63,024 nucleotides of DNA. Source: an uncultured Pirellula sp. (lineage in GTDB: Bacteria > Planctomycetota > Planctomycetia > Pirellulales > Pirellulaceae). Both the position numbers and the translations under genes were made by a program. The DNA lies in NCBI GenBank assembly GCA_903892355.1, contig CAITIE010000013.1, forward strand, positions 1-63,024, read 5' to 3'. The notes under the pieces were generated by a model. The model made no database searches. It was not told where the DNA came from and saw only the letters and a list, made by a program, of their open reading frames with translations. This document shows positions 1 through 7,638 of this stretch, piece after piece (position 1 is the stretch's first letter; each line of letters opens with the position of its first letter).

Positions 1-408
1 AATCCGTTCGCCGGATATTTTTCCCCCTTCGAAGGAGATAACGACGACGAGCGCCACCTCAATGGGCTTTCCTGTCGGTGCCACACCCGGCACCATCCAA
101 GGCATTTCGATGGTGTGCGTGCATTTGTAGATGATCTCATCGATAATTCGATTCTCTCCAATCGTCCTAGCGACAGGGGTTATCGACGTATCCGACGGGT
201 GTTTCGAGATGAAGTCGTGACCATAAAAGTCCTGTACCGCTTTGGAACCAACCCCACCGGTCATCACCGGAACATGATTCACAAACGGCTCCGAGGTCAT
301 GGTTTCCATGGTGGCTTCAATACTCATGGTTTCGAACTCATGCCGCATGTGAGCTTCCCAGAGATCGACCATCGCCTGTTGATCGGAGGATAAATTCTTA
401 GATGCCAT
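1..408 (-). CDS. NTF2/SnoaL-like protein, 3' end cut by the window
   Basis: Reading leftwards from an ATG at 408 gives 136 uninterrupted codons that run off the window edge, so the C-terminus is missing. The start of the product (MASKNLSSDQQAMVDLWEAH) and the middle, with a conserved-looking NHVPVMTGG stretch and an FYGHDFI motif, resemble SnoaL-like / nuclear transport factor 2 fold proteins, which form a small alpha+beta cone that binds hydrophobic ligands or acts as an ester cyclase. I see no signal peptide, so a cytoplasmic location is likely. The next gene upstream in this direction would be DUF1501 at 514-1914, 105 bp away. The family call rests on overall pattern and is moderate; the substrate is unknown. 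Confidence 0.6.
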   Translation of the reverse strand, partial: MASKNLSSDQQAMVDLWEAHMRHEFETMSIEATMETMTSEPFVNHVPVMTGGVGSKAVQDFYGHDFISKHPSDTSITPVARTIGENRIIDEIIYKCTHTIEMPWMVPGVAPTGKPIEVALVVVISFEGGKISGERI

Positions 409-513
409 TTTTATTAAGATCTCAGTTAGAGTTACGGGCGGGTGTCATTGCAATCGCTCGAAGAGGGTATATCGCTATTCGTCATAACCAGGCGTGTGTC
501 TAACCAACAAGGT

Positions 514-1914
514 TTAAATGAGTAATTCATCGAGTACCCGTCCCCGACTGATGGGGAGCGGACGCCCCTCGATATCGTGAACGAGGGTATCTGGGGCAAA
601 GCCCATGCAATGGTAGACTGTTGCCAGATAATCGCACGGACGTACAGGATTATCCTTTGCTTCTGCCGCGTGCTTGTCCGAACTGCCGTAAACGACTCCG
701 CCGCGAATGCCACCTCCTGCTAGCGCGATAGAAAAAACATTGCCCCAATGGTCTCGGCCTGCCTGAGCATTGAATTTCGGAGTATGTCCGAATTCGGTAA
801 CTAAGCATACCAGGGTTTCGTCGAGCAGTCCGCGTTGCTCGAGGTCCAAAACTAGCGCTGAGTAGACTTGGTCAAGAACCGGTATCAACCAGCCTTTGAT
901 ACTCTCGTTATGCTTCTCGTGCGTATCCCAACCGCCCCCATTGGGTTTGGTTTTATCGACGGGTGCCCATTGCACCTGAACCAACGAAACCCCGGCTTCA
1001 ATGAGTCGGCGGGCTAAAAGGACGCTTTGGCCAAACCGATGCCGTCCATAACTTTCGCGTGTCGCATCCGTTTCTTGGCTTAAATCAAACGCTTTGCGAG
1101 CTGCTCCGCCGGATACCAAATCGATGGCTTGTTGTTGGTAGCGATTGAATTGGTTTACGGCGTTCGTTTGATGGAACGCGGTGGATCGCTGGTTCCATTG
1201 TTCGAGCCATGACCGTCGCTCATTGACGTTCAGGATGGACAGTCCTTCAGGAAGGGCTCCCCCGGGCACGGTGAAGTTTGCATCCGATGGATCGCAGTCG
1301 AGCAGCCAGGGATCGAATTTTCTACCTAGGAAACCCGCATCGGTCCCCGGCCAAGGATCCTGACCGTTGTTGTTGGCGAAACGCATCGGTAAAGAAATCG
1401 CGGATGGCAATCCATGCAACGACGGTCGCAACGCATTGACGATGCCACCTGCAGATGGCCAGTCGTTAGGCTTGCCAGGAAGCGAATTCTCTCGATTGAG
1501 AGGAGAGTGCTGGATGCCGGTCATCATTTGATAGCCACTGGTGGAGTGGGCATTGTCACCGGTTACCATGCTCCGGATCACGGCCATCCTATCGGTGATC
1601 GCCGCCGTCTTTGGCATCAGTTCGCCGACAATCAATCCGGGTGTTCGCGTAGAAATGCTGCCAAACTCGCCCCGGACTTCCGCAGGTGCGTCCGGCTTGG
1701 GATCAAACGTCTCATGCTGTGGGAGGCCGCCTGACTGGAACAATACGATGACTGATTTAGCCCGTACGGGTGGTTGGTTTTCGGCTCTGGCCGAGCGTTG
1801 TTCCAACACCTGTGCCAGGGTCAATCCGCCGAGGCTGATCCCGCCCAGCCGCATCCATTCTCGCCGCGAATAGCCGTCGCATAACGCTGGCGTCGATCGA
1901 TACAGTTTCAGCAT
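514..1914 (-). CDS. DUF1501 family protein with Tat leader
   Basis: A 466-residue protein. The reading frame stays open upstream to 2121, but that would overlap the neighbouring gene; the ATG at 1914 gives a normal N-terminus with a twin-arginine motif (SRREWMRLGG, residues 16-25) followed by a hydrophobic stretch, so export by Tat is likely. The body has the alkaline-phosphatase-superfamily style motifs of DUF1501: VLFQSGGLPQHETFDPKPDA near residue 57, GGWDTHEKH, TEFGHTPKFN and GRDHWG towards the C-terminus. DUF1501 proteins are greatly expanded in planctomycetes, usually next to a DUF1549/DUF1553 cytochrome; here no such partner is adjacent, unlike the second copy at 18782. Biochemical role is not established; a sulfatase or phosphatase-like hydrolase is inferred from fold only. 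Confidence 0.9.
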   Translation of the reverse strand: MLKLYRSTPALCDGYSRREWMRLGGISLGGLTLAQVLEQRSARAENQPPVRAKSVIVLFQSGGLPQHETFDPKPDAPAEVRGEFGSISTRTPGLIVGELMPKTAAITDRMAVIRSMVTGDNAHSTSGYQMMTGIQHSPLNRENSLPGKPNDWPSAGGIVNALRPSLHGLPSAISLPMRFANNNGQDPWPGTDAGFLGRKFDPWLLDCDPSDANFTVPGGALPEGLSILNVNERRSWLEQWNQRSTAFHQTNAVNQFNRYQQQAIDLVSGGAARKAFDLSQETDATRESYGRHRFGQSVLLARRLIEAGVSLVQVQWAPVDKTKPNGGGWDTHEKHNESIKGWLIPVLDQVYSALVLDLEQRGLLDETLVCLVTEFGHTPKFNAQAGRDHWGNVFSIALAGGGIRGGVVYGSSDKHAAEAKDNPVRPCDYLATVYHCMGFAPDTLVHDIEGRPLPISRGRVLDELLI

Positions 1915-1969
1915 TTGCCTGTTTCCTGGTTTTAGTGCCAATCGCCCAATGGTGATGCGATGATGCGTC

Positions 1970-2770
1970 TCATGGTTGTTGTTGACGCGATGACGGGGGC
2001 GTTTCTGGGGAACCGATTTTGGCACGCGATGACGTGGCAATGGTACCAACAGGAAGTCTCCCATCGGTATGCCACCGATCTCCCCCTCCGTTGACACCGT
2101 CATGAACCTTATGGAAATCATCTACAAATCGAAGATCGGTCAATCCCCCGTTTTGCTTGAGATTGTCGAGCAAATGATCCCGTTCATTATCGACTTCGGA
2201 GTCGATATGGTGAGTGATCTGTCCTGTTGTTTCACTCAAACCTACGCTTTTATCGAACGTCGCGGCTCCAAACCAAAGCGGGCGACCTTGGGCATCCAAC
2301 TCAGCCGAGCGCCAAAACCTAACGTGATGCCGTTGACGGGGATTATTGCCGACAGGCTGCTCAAACGCTTTATCTTCTTTGCGTCCCCACAAGTACAAAT
2401 TGCTTACAGGTGCATCTTTGTAGGGGCGGCTGAGGACGGTGTCGGCGGCGATTTTAAGGTCAGCCTTCAGGCTAAGCGTATCCGCTGGATACCAACCACT
2501 ATCCTTCAGGATCGACGCCAGCTCGTCTTCGGAACCGATGAGAGCTATGTTGAGCGGATCTCCAGGGTGTCCGTCGCCAGTGCTGGTAACTCCAGGAGCA
2601 TCTTTGAGGGCTGGATGCCACGCAAAATACCGCGACCAGACAAAGGGGATCAGCATGTATGCCGCGGCCAGATAACAAACCGTGATAAATGCGAACCTAA
2701 CGGTTAATCGCCATCTCGGAGACGGGCCAGCACTATAGCTAGGTGGGGATTCGAACGGTTCTACGCTCAC
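1970..2770 (-). CDS. Membrane-anchored LssY C-terminal-domain protein
   Basis: A 266-residue protein with a short cytoplasmic N-terminus, one transmembrane segment at about residues 24-45, then a soluble domain. The soluble part (DPLNIALIGS, ILKDSGWYPAD, SLKADLKIAADTVLSRPYKDAPVSNLYLWGR, HHVRFWRS) matches what I know of the LssY C-terminal domain, found at the end of some PAP2 phosphatases and as a stand-alone protein; its activity is unknown. Here it stands alone without the PAP2 or DedA part. The C-terminal 40 residues are low complexity and Gln/Ser/Pro rich. It lies 55 bp upstream of the DUF1501 gene on the same strand, so they may be co-transcribed. Confidence 0.7.
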   Translation of the reverse strand: MSVEPFESPPSYSAGPSPRWRLTVRFAFITVCYLAAAYMLIPFVWSRYFAWHPALKDAPGVTSTGDGHPGDPLNIALIGSEDELASILKDSGWYPADTLSLKADLKIAADTVLSRPYKDAPVSNLYLWGRKEDKAFEQPVGNNPRQRHHVRFWRSAELDAQGRPLWFGAATFDKSVGLSETTGQITHHIDSEVDNERDHLLDNLKQNGGLTDLRFVDDFHKVHDGVNGGGDRWHTDGRLPVGTIATSSRAKIGSPETPPSSRQQQP

Positions 2771-2960
2771 GATTCGACCAACTTCTCAACTACCTTCTTC
2801 GTCCGGAAAATTTCGTACAGAAACAGATGGTGACGATCGCCTCAAAAATCAGCGCCGGGACCACGACTCTATCCTGGCGTGGCACTGCCGATCGAATGCT
2901 TTCCAACGATGCGATCGAATTACTTCGTCTATCGCTCTTTGGAGCTTTTCAACCCTCTCG

Positions 2961-4697
2961 CTACTTCCCCGCTCGATCAATTTTCTCGATAGCCCACTCG
3001 ACCGCATAGCCTAACGGATTTGGTGGCAAGGCTCCAGTTTTCTTGAGGGTTTCCTTGCAATCTTTGTACCCAAACTCTCCGAGTGCCAATGTGCAGGCGT
3101 ATCCGACCAAGTAATTTTCAGGTGTCATCGAGGCTAAATCCTGGATTCGCTCTCGAAGCTGAGCTCGAAGTTGTGGATCATCTTTGTCCTTTTCAATCTG
3201 CCCCAACGCCCAAATAGCTGAGGCGCGGCTCAAATTTCCCATCCGAAAGTCTTGCTTTGGAATGTATCGTTTCAACATAGGGACCGCCGCCGAAATTCGA
3301 TTTTTTCCGAGGGTTTCCAGCAAGAAACTCAGGCGAATCGTTTCCGCTTTCCCGCCGACTGCAGCCCCTTGCTCAAACTGATCGGTGATCGGTTCACAAT
3401 ACCTATGAATCTGTTCGAGAATTGCAGACTCATCGGCCAGTTCCATCAACCCCCAGCTTGCATGCATATAGACCTCTGGTTGTGGGTGATCAAGTAGCTT
3501 CACAAAGGCATCGCAACGTGCTTTATCCTTCAATTGGGTGCCTAATATCACAGATTGTTCGATCCCTCGCCAATTTCCTCCTCCGAGCTGCTCCGTCACG
3601 CACTCGTCCACAACGGGCCTCATGTAGCCCTGCGCGAGTTCCAATAGTTGTTCTCTCGCCAGATTGCGCACTTCAACATTGGTATCACCCAGCATGGTCG
3701 CTTGTAGCCTTACCGACTCAGGGGAAACGACCCCCTTGAGGACCGGCAGGGACAGCCGTCTCAGGTTGTTATCAGAGTCAGTCGTCCAACTCGGTGCCAA
3801 TTCGATCGCCTTCTGTGGGAAATGAGCTGTTATCCCTTCGGCAGCAATCCGACGAGCGGTATTGGGCCCTGAGCCTAGGATGCCCAATAGTGTCTCAAGC
3901 GACTCGTCGTCGCTATGATTGCGAAGCATATTCGCAACTAAAGTATCTCGATTCGCCAAGTCGCTCGCGAGAATTTCTTCTGACAAGACGTTTAACCCAG
4001 AGGTGTTGGTTGCGCCGAGTGCTAATGACGCCAGTACCCGATTGCTCTCAGACACGGTGTTCGATCGCATACACAAAACCAAAGACTGACGATCCTCTTC
4101 GGATCCAGCGAAAGCCAATCCCTCGAGAGCTGAGGCTAACGCGATTGCATTAGCGCTGGGCGATCGCACTCGATCTCGCCATTCTTCGATGGCAGAAGAG
4201 TTCTTCCATTTTGCCAAGGCCCTCTCGACGGTCACTCGCATGTCTGCATCTTCGCGGCCAATTCCCCAGAGTGTCGCTGCATGGGTTCCATCATCGAGTA
4301 GGCATGCAGCCGACACCATCACCCGTCGCACCAAAAGTGGCTCCTTATCACTTTTTAGCCGAGACATCAGCAACTCGAGCGCGCGGTCACCATCCTTAAA
4401 GCCATCCTTGTCATGATTCAAACAAACGAGCTGTGCGGTGATTAATCGTTGCTCAATGTCCGTCGACTCGAGATTTCCTACGTTGATAAAATAGGATCGC
4501 GCAGGTTTGGTCATAGCCCAGACATCGCCAAAGTTTGGCGAAAGCTCCCACGCATGCTGCAATGGCAGTGGGGATTGAGCGTGTGCGACACTTGAACCCA
4601 GCCAGCAAACGATGGTAAGTAGGACGCTACAATACCCACTTGCCCTCGGGAAGCCACGCAGCCTCGAAATGTTTTGCTTGTCGTGTGACACACTCAT
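2961..4697 (-). CDS. Secreted HEAT-repeat protein
   Basis: About 578 residues. I chose the ATG at 4697 because a GGAG lies six bases upstream and the N-terminus then reads as a signal peptide (basic stretch, hydrophobic core LLTIVCWLGSSVAHA, cleavage after AHA about residue 40). Upstream in-frame starts at 4709 and 4790 are possible. The rest is helical repeat sequence with recurring RRLSLPVLKG, EVRNLAREQLLELA, PEVYMHASWGLMELAD and ASAIWALGQI units typical of HEAT/ARM folds, which act as protein-binding scaffolds. It follows the ABC-2 permease gene by 118 bp on the same strand, suggesting it belongs to that exporter locus. No catalytic motif is visible. Confidence 0.75.
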   Translation of the reverse strand: MSVSHDKQNISRLRGFPRASGYCSVLLTIVCWLGSSVAHAQSPLPLQHAWELSPNFGDVWAMTKPARSYFINVGNLESTDIEQRLITAQLVCLNHDKDGFKDGDRALELLMSRLKSDKEPLLVRRVMVSAACLLDDGTHAATLWGIGREDADMRVTVERALAKWKNSSAIEEWRDRVRSPSANAIALASALEGLAFAGSEEDRQSLVLCMRSNTVSESNRVLASLALGATNTSGLNVLSEEILASDLANRDTLVANMLRNHSDDESLETLLGILGSGPNTARRIAAEGITAHFPQKAIELAPSWTTDSDNNLRRLSLPVLKGVVSPESVRLQATMLGDTNVEVRNLAREQLLELAQGYMRPVVDECVTEQLGGGNWRGIEQSVILGTQLKDKARCDAFVKLLDHPQPEVYMHASWGLMELADESAILEQIHRYCEPITDQFEQGAAVGGKAETIRLSFLLETLGKNRISAAVPMLKRYIPKQDFRMGNLSRASAIWALGQIEKDKDDPQLRAQLRERIQDLASMTPENYLVGYACTLALGEFGYKDCKETLKKTGALPPNPLGYAVEWAIEKIDRAGK

Positions 4698-4815
4698 GGC
4701 ATGCTCCATTCCCTGGAGTCTCGTATCCTGGTCCTGCGCCAGAAGTAGCGAGCGAGTCGTCACTGTTGTTGCGTTATTTAATAAACACATGGGAGTACTG
4801 TTTCGTAGAGTTCCG

Positions 4816-6510
4816 TTAGTCGGGTCGGGTTATTCGAATCGTGCGGATCAGCAGAACGATCAATCCGAGGGCGCAGATCCCTAGCCCGACATACCAGCCA
4901 TTCGGAATTAAGCGGTACGTTTCAAAGCCCGGAGTTTTCATCTCCGCAAGTGCGGTTGCAGCGGGATTTAGTAAAAGTGCCCTCTCGACAAAAACCGGTC
5001 CGAATGGATTGCCTCTCCCAAGCCAGATTAGCAAGGTCCCGGCAAAAAGGATAAGAAGGATTGCATAGCTCGTCGCAGTGGCAACCGCTGTCGTTTTCGA
5101 GAATGCGCTGACGCATGCACTGATAATCGTAACCATCCCGGTGGCTATTACGAGTGATATGAGAACATTGCTAACCTGGCCGCCTAACGCAGGTTGGATA
5201 TAACCCATCATGACGTAACCAGGTAAGGTAGCACAAAGGAGCAAGAGCAAGGTCAACAGAGTGCTGAACAATTTGCCGATCAAGATTCGCCATGCGGAAA
5301 TTGGTGCCGCTCGGAGCAGTTGCCATCCACCACTTTCCACTTCGGCTGCGATCAAATTCGCACCGAGGCTCGGTCCGAGGAGAAGAAGGAAGCTGATCTG
5401 CATCAATACCATTGAGGCTGCAATCCGCTCAACCCCCCAATTCACCGTCCCCATCGCAGCAACAACCGTCAGCAACAGCGAAACGACGCCCCCAACAGCA
5501 ACCAGTCTCAAGAGCCAATGCAATCGACCGAACTTGCGTGTTCGAAACTCTTTGACCATAACCGGATTCATCCAGAATGGGATACTTGCTTTTCGACGCT
5601 GCGGATCTACCAAATAGGCCAGCCTTCGCAACCATCCGGACTTCGTCGCTTCAACTACCTTGCCCACTGGTTTTGCTCGATCCATCTGCAGTGGATCCAA
5701 ACGCTTCAGCGTGGCATATGCCAATCCAATGGTGGTCAGCGCAGCCATGGTAAGGAACTCCGTCCAGCCGGTAGCCAGCCCAATCGATTGCGATTGCCCT
5801 TGTGCACCTGTGATCTGTTGGAGCGCCGGTACCGGAGACAATGTAGTTAACGCTTGAGCAATTATCGATTTCAACCCCGACAGTTTTCCGACTAGCACGG
5901 ATGGACCGATCGAAAGCACGACTAGCACCAATACCAAGCCATAGGTCCATCGAAGACTCCCATCGGTGGACTGTGAACGGGAGCTGATCCATAGCCCGAG
6001 CGCGGAGTATTGAAACGCCATACCGACAAAAACGAGTAGCAGTGGGATCACATGTGTAGAGATCGAGATCCCTCCCATCGCATAGCAGGCGAAAATCGCG
6101 GGTAGACTTACCGAGAATAGAATGATCCCAAGCAGAACGTTTCCTAGAAGCTTTCCTGCGTAGATCGTCGCAGGGGACGTGGGCGAGTTCAGAAGCAACG
6201 TAAGTGTCCCGCGTTTACGCTCGGACACCAACGCGGTCGCCGGGAATGCCGGTATCAACATCATGATTGCGACCGCGATCGCGAATGCGACGGGGCGGAA
6301 CACTTGAATTGCTCCCTGGCTCACGAGATCGATCGAGGCATCGCTAGGCCAACGCATCAGAACTAGCAGGCTCGAAACCAAAGCAACTGCGACAATGGCA
6401 AGCATCGTTTTGTTGCTTCGTAAGCGATTGGTCAGTTCGCGATGCAAGATTGGGTTATTGAAGATCGTTGCGAGGTTCACCGAGTTCATGTTCCGAAAAA
6501 AGGAGGGCAT
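4816..6510 (-). CDS. ABC-2 type permease, duplicated architecture
   Basis: A 564-residue polytopic membrane protein, about twice the length of a usual ABC-2 permease. It has two similar halves: each begins with a short amphipathic lead (NPILHRELTNRLRSNKTM near residue 18 and NPVMVKEFRTRKFGRLHW near residue 318) and continues into about six hydrophobic segments. The first half contains the ERKRGTLTLLLNSPTSP loop and the second AAEVESGGWQLLRAAPISAW, the coupling-helix region of ABC-2 permeases. The ATPase gene ends 38 bp upstream (6549), so the pair form an exporter. The start at 6510 is the longest; an ATG at 6489 is an alternative and neither has a clear ribosome-binding site. Confidence 0.85.
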   Translation of the reverse strand: MPSFFRNMNSVNLATIFNNPILHRELTNRLRSNKTMLAIVAVALVSSLLVLMRWPSDASIDLVSQGAIQVFRPVAFAIAVAIMMLIPAFPATALVSERKRGTLTLLLNSPTSPATIYAGKLLGNVLLGIILFSVSLPAIFACYAMGGISISTHVIPLLLVFVGMAFQYSALGLWISSRSQSTDGSLRWTYGLVLVLVVLSIGPSVLVGKLSGLKSIIAQALTTLSPVPALQQITGAQGQSQSIGLATGWTEFLTMAALTTIGLAYATLKRLDPLQMDRAKPVGKVVEATKSGWLRRLAYLVDPQRRKASIPFWMNPVMVKEFRTRKFGRLHWLLRLVAVGGVVSLLLTVVAAMGTVNWGVERIAASMVLMQISFLLLLGPSLGANLIAAEVESGGWQLLRAAPISAWRILIGKLFSTLLTLLLLLCATLPGYVMMGYIQPALGGQVSNVLISLVIATGMVTIISACVSAFSKTTAVATATSYAILLILFAGTLLIWLGRGNPFGPVFVERALLLNPAATALAEMKTPGFETYRLIPNGWYVGLGICALGLIVLLIRTIRITRPD

Positions 6511-6548
6511 CGAGGGCGGAAATGCGGGAATGAATGGGTCGGATTCGA

Positions 6549-7511
6549 CTATTCATTGCTGGAATAGTCACTTCCTGCTACGGATAAAAATGCATCTTCG
6601 AGGTCGCTGGTCACTTCGCGATATTGAGTTACAGGCACCTCGGCTGCCACGAGTTTCCTTAGCAAGGTGGCCATCTCGTTTTCGCTTCGGATCGTTGGGA
6701 ATCGCAAGACGCACTCGGTATGACTCGCCGTCAATGGCTCTGTATCGAGCAACATCGGCTGAAGGATCGACTCTGCTTTTCCTAAATCGCTTGAGGACGC
6801 CAACTGCACTTCGTAATTGCGTTGGGGGCATAGTTTTGACATCACTTCATCTACCGAACCAAAGGCCCGGAGTTTGCCTGCCGTCATGATCGCTACAACA
6901 TTGCAGATTCGGGATAATTCCGGAAGGATGTGGCTGGTCACGATCAGCGTTTTGCCTTCGGCTGCGAGGCGAAGAAGCAGTTGTCGCATCTCAATACGCG
7001 CTTTGGGGTCCAACCCATTGGCTGGCTCGTCCAGGATGAGAACTTCGGGGTCATGGAGGAGCGTTCGGGCGATACCAACTCGTTGTTGCATGCCGTGGCT
7101 AAGGCTTTCGACGTACTTGTCTTGCATGTAGGTCGTGTTGGTGATTTCCATGACCTCCGCGATCCGGCGTTTCCGCAGCGATCCGCGGATCCCAAAGATC
7201 GCTCCGAAGAAATCTAAATACTCATGGACTCGCATGTTGTCATACGAGCCAAAGCGATCGGGCATATAGCCCACCAGTTTCTTGATCCTGGCAGCGTTCT
7301 CGCTGCAGTTCACGCCAGCAATGCTTGCGGAACCGGAGGTGGGACGGGAGAGTCCCACCAGAATCTTGATTGTGGTTGTCTTTCCGGCGCCATTGGGGCC
7401 AATAAAACCCAATATCTGTCCTCGGTCGACGTGGATGGACAGATTGTCCAGCGCCAAAAAGTCTCCATAGCGCTTCGTTAGTTCTTTAGTTTCGAGGACC
7501 GTTTCAGCCAT
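6549..7511 (-). CDS. ABC transporter ATP-binding protein
   Basis: A 320-residue single-domain ATPase. Walker A is GPNGAGKT at residues 38-45, the Q-loop region follows LVGYMPDR, the signature is LSHGMQQ at 137-143 (a variant of LSGGQ with His and Met, common in the CcmA/GldA subfamily), Walker B is VLILDEP at 157-163 and the switch His is H194 in VTSHI. The C-terminal 100 residues are the accessory domain often seen in GldA-like exporters. With the permease immediately downstream it should drive export or membrane remodelling. Substrate is not deducible; the upstream large protein with a GATase-like fold and two-helix region resembles accessory subunits of gliding/ABC systems, but that is inference. 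Confidence 0.93.
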   Translation of the reverse strand: MAETVLETKELTKRYGDFLALDNLSIHVDRGQILGFIGPNGAGKTTTIKILVGLSRPTSGSASIAGVNCSENAARIKKLVGYMPDRFGSYDNMRVHEYLDFFGAIFGIRGSLRKRRIAEVMEITNTTYMQDKYVESLSHGMQQRVGIARTLLHDPEVLILDEPANGLDPKARIEMRQLLLRLAAEGKTLIVTSHILPELSRICNVVAIMTAGKLRAFGSVDEVMSKLCPQRNYEVQLASSSDLGKAESILQPMLLDTEPLTASHTECVLRFPTIRSENEMATLLRKLVAAEVPVTQYREVTSDLEDAFLSVAGSDYSSNE

Positions 7512-7638
7512 TGTGGAAACTCGTTGTATGGATTGTTTCGTAAAAGGTTGGGATTAGCATTGTCTGCAACCTTGCTCCTGTAACCTTGTCCATGGCGTTG
7601 CTGGTTGCAGTTTCAAGGTAATGCGGGTTGCTCGCGGG

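Noticed and set aside
2069-2707. 212-codon open frame on the plus strand
   Set aside because: It runs antisense to the LssY-domain gene, has no signal or family motif, and the minus-strand product is coherent with a membrane anchor and a known domain.
2740-2765. tRNA-like GGATTCGAAC segment
   Set aside because: It is the start of the LssY-domain gene, and the flanking sequence does not fold into a cloverleaf.
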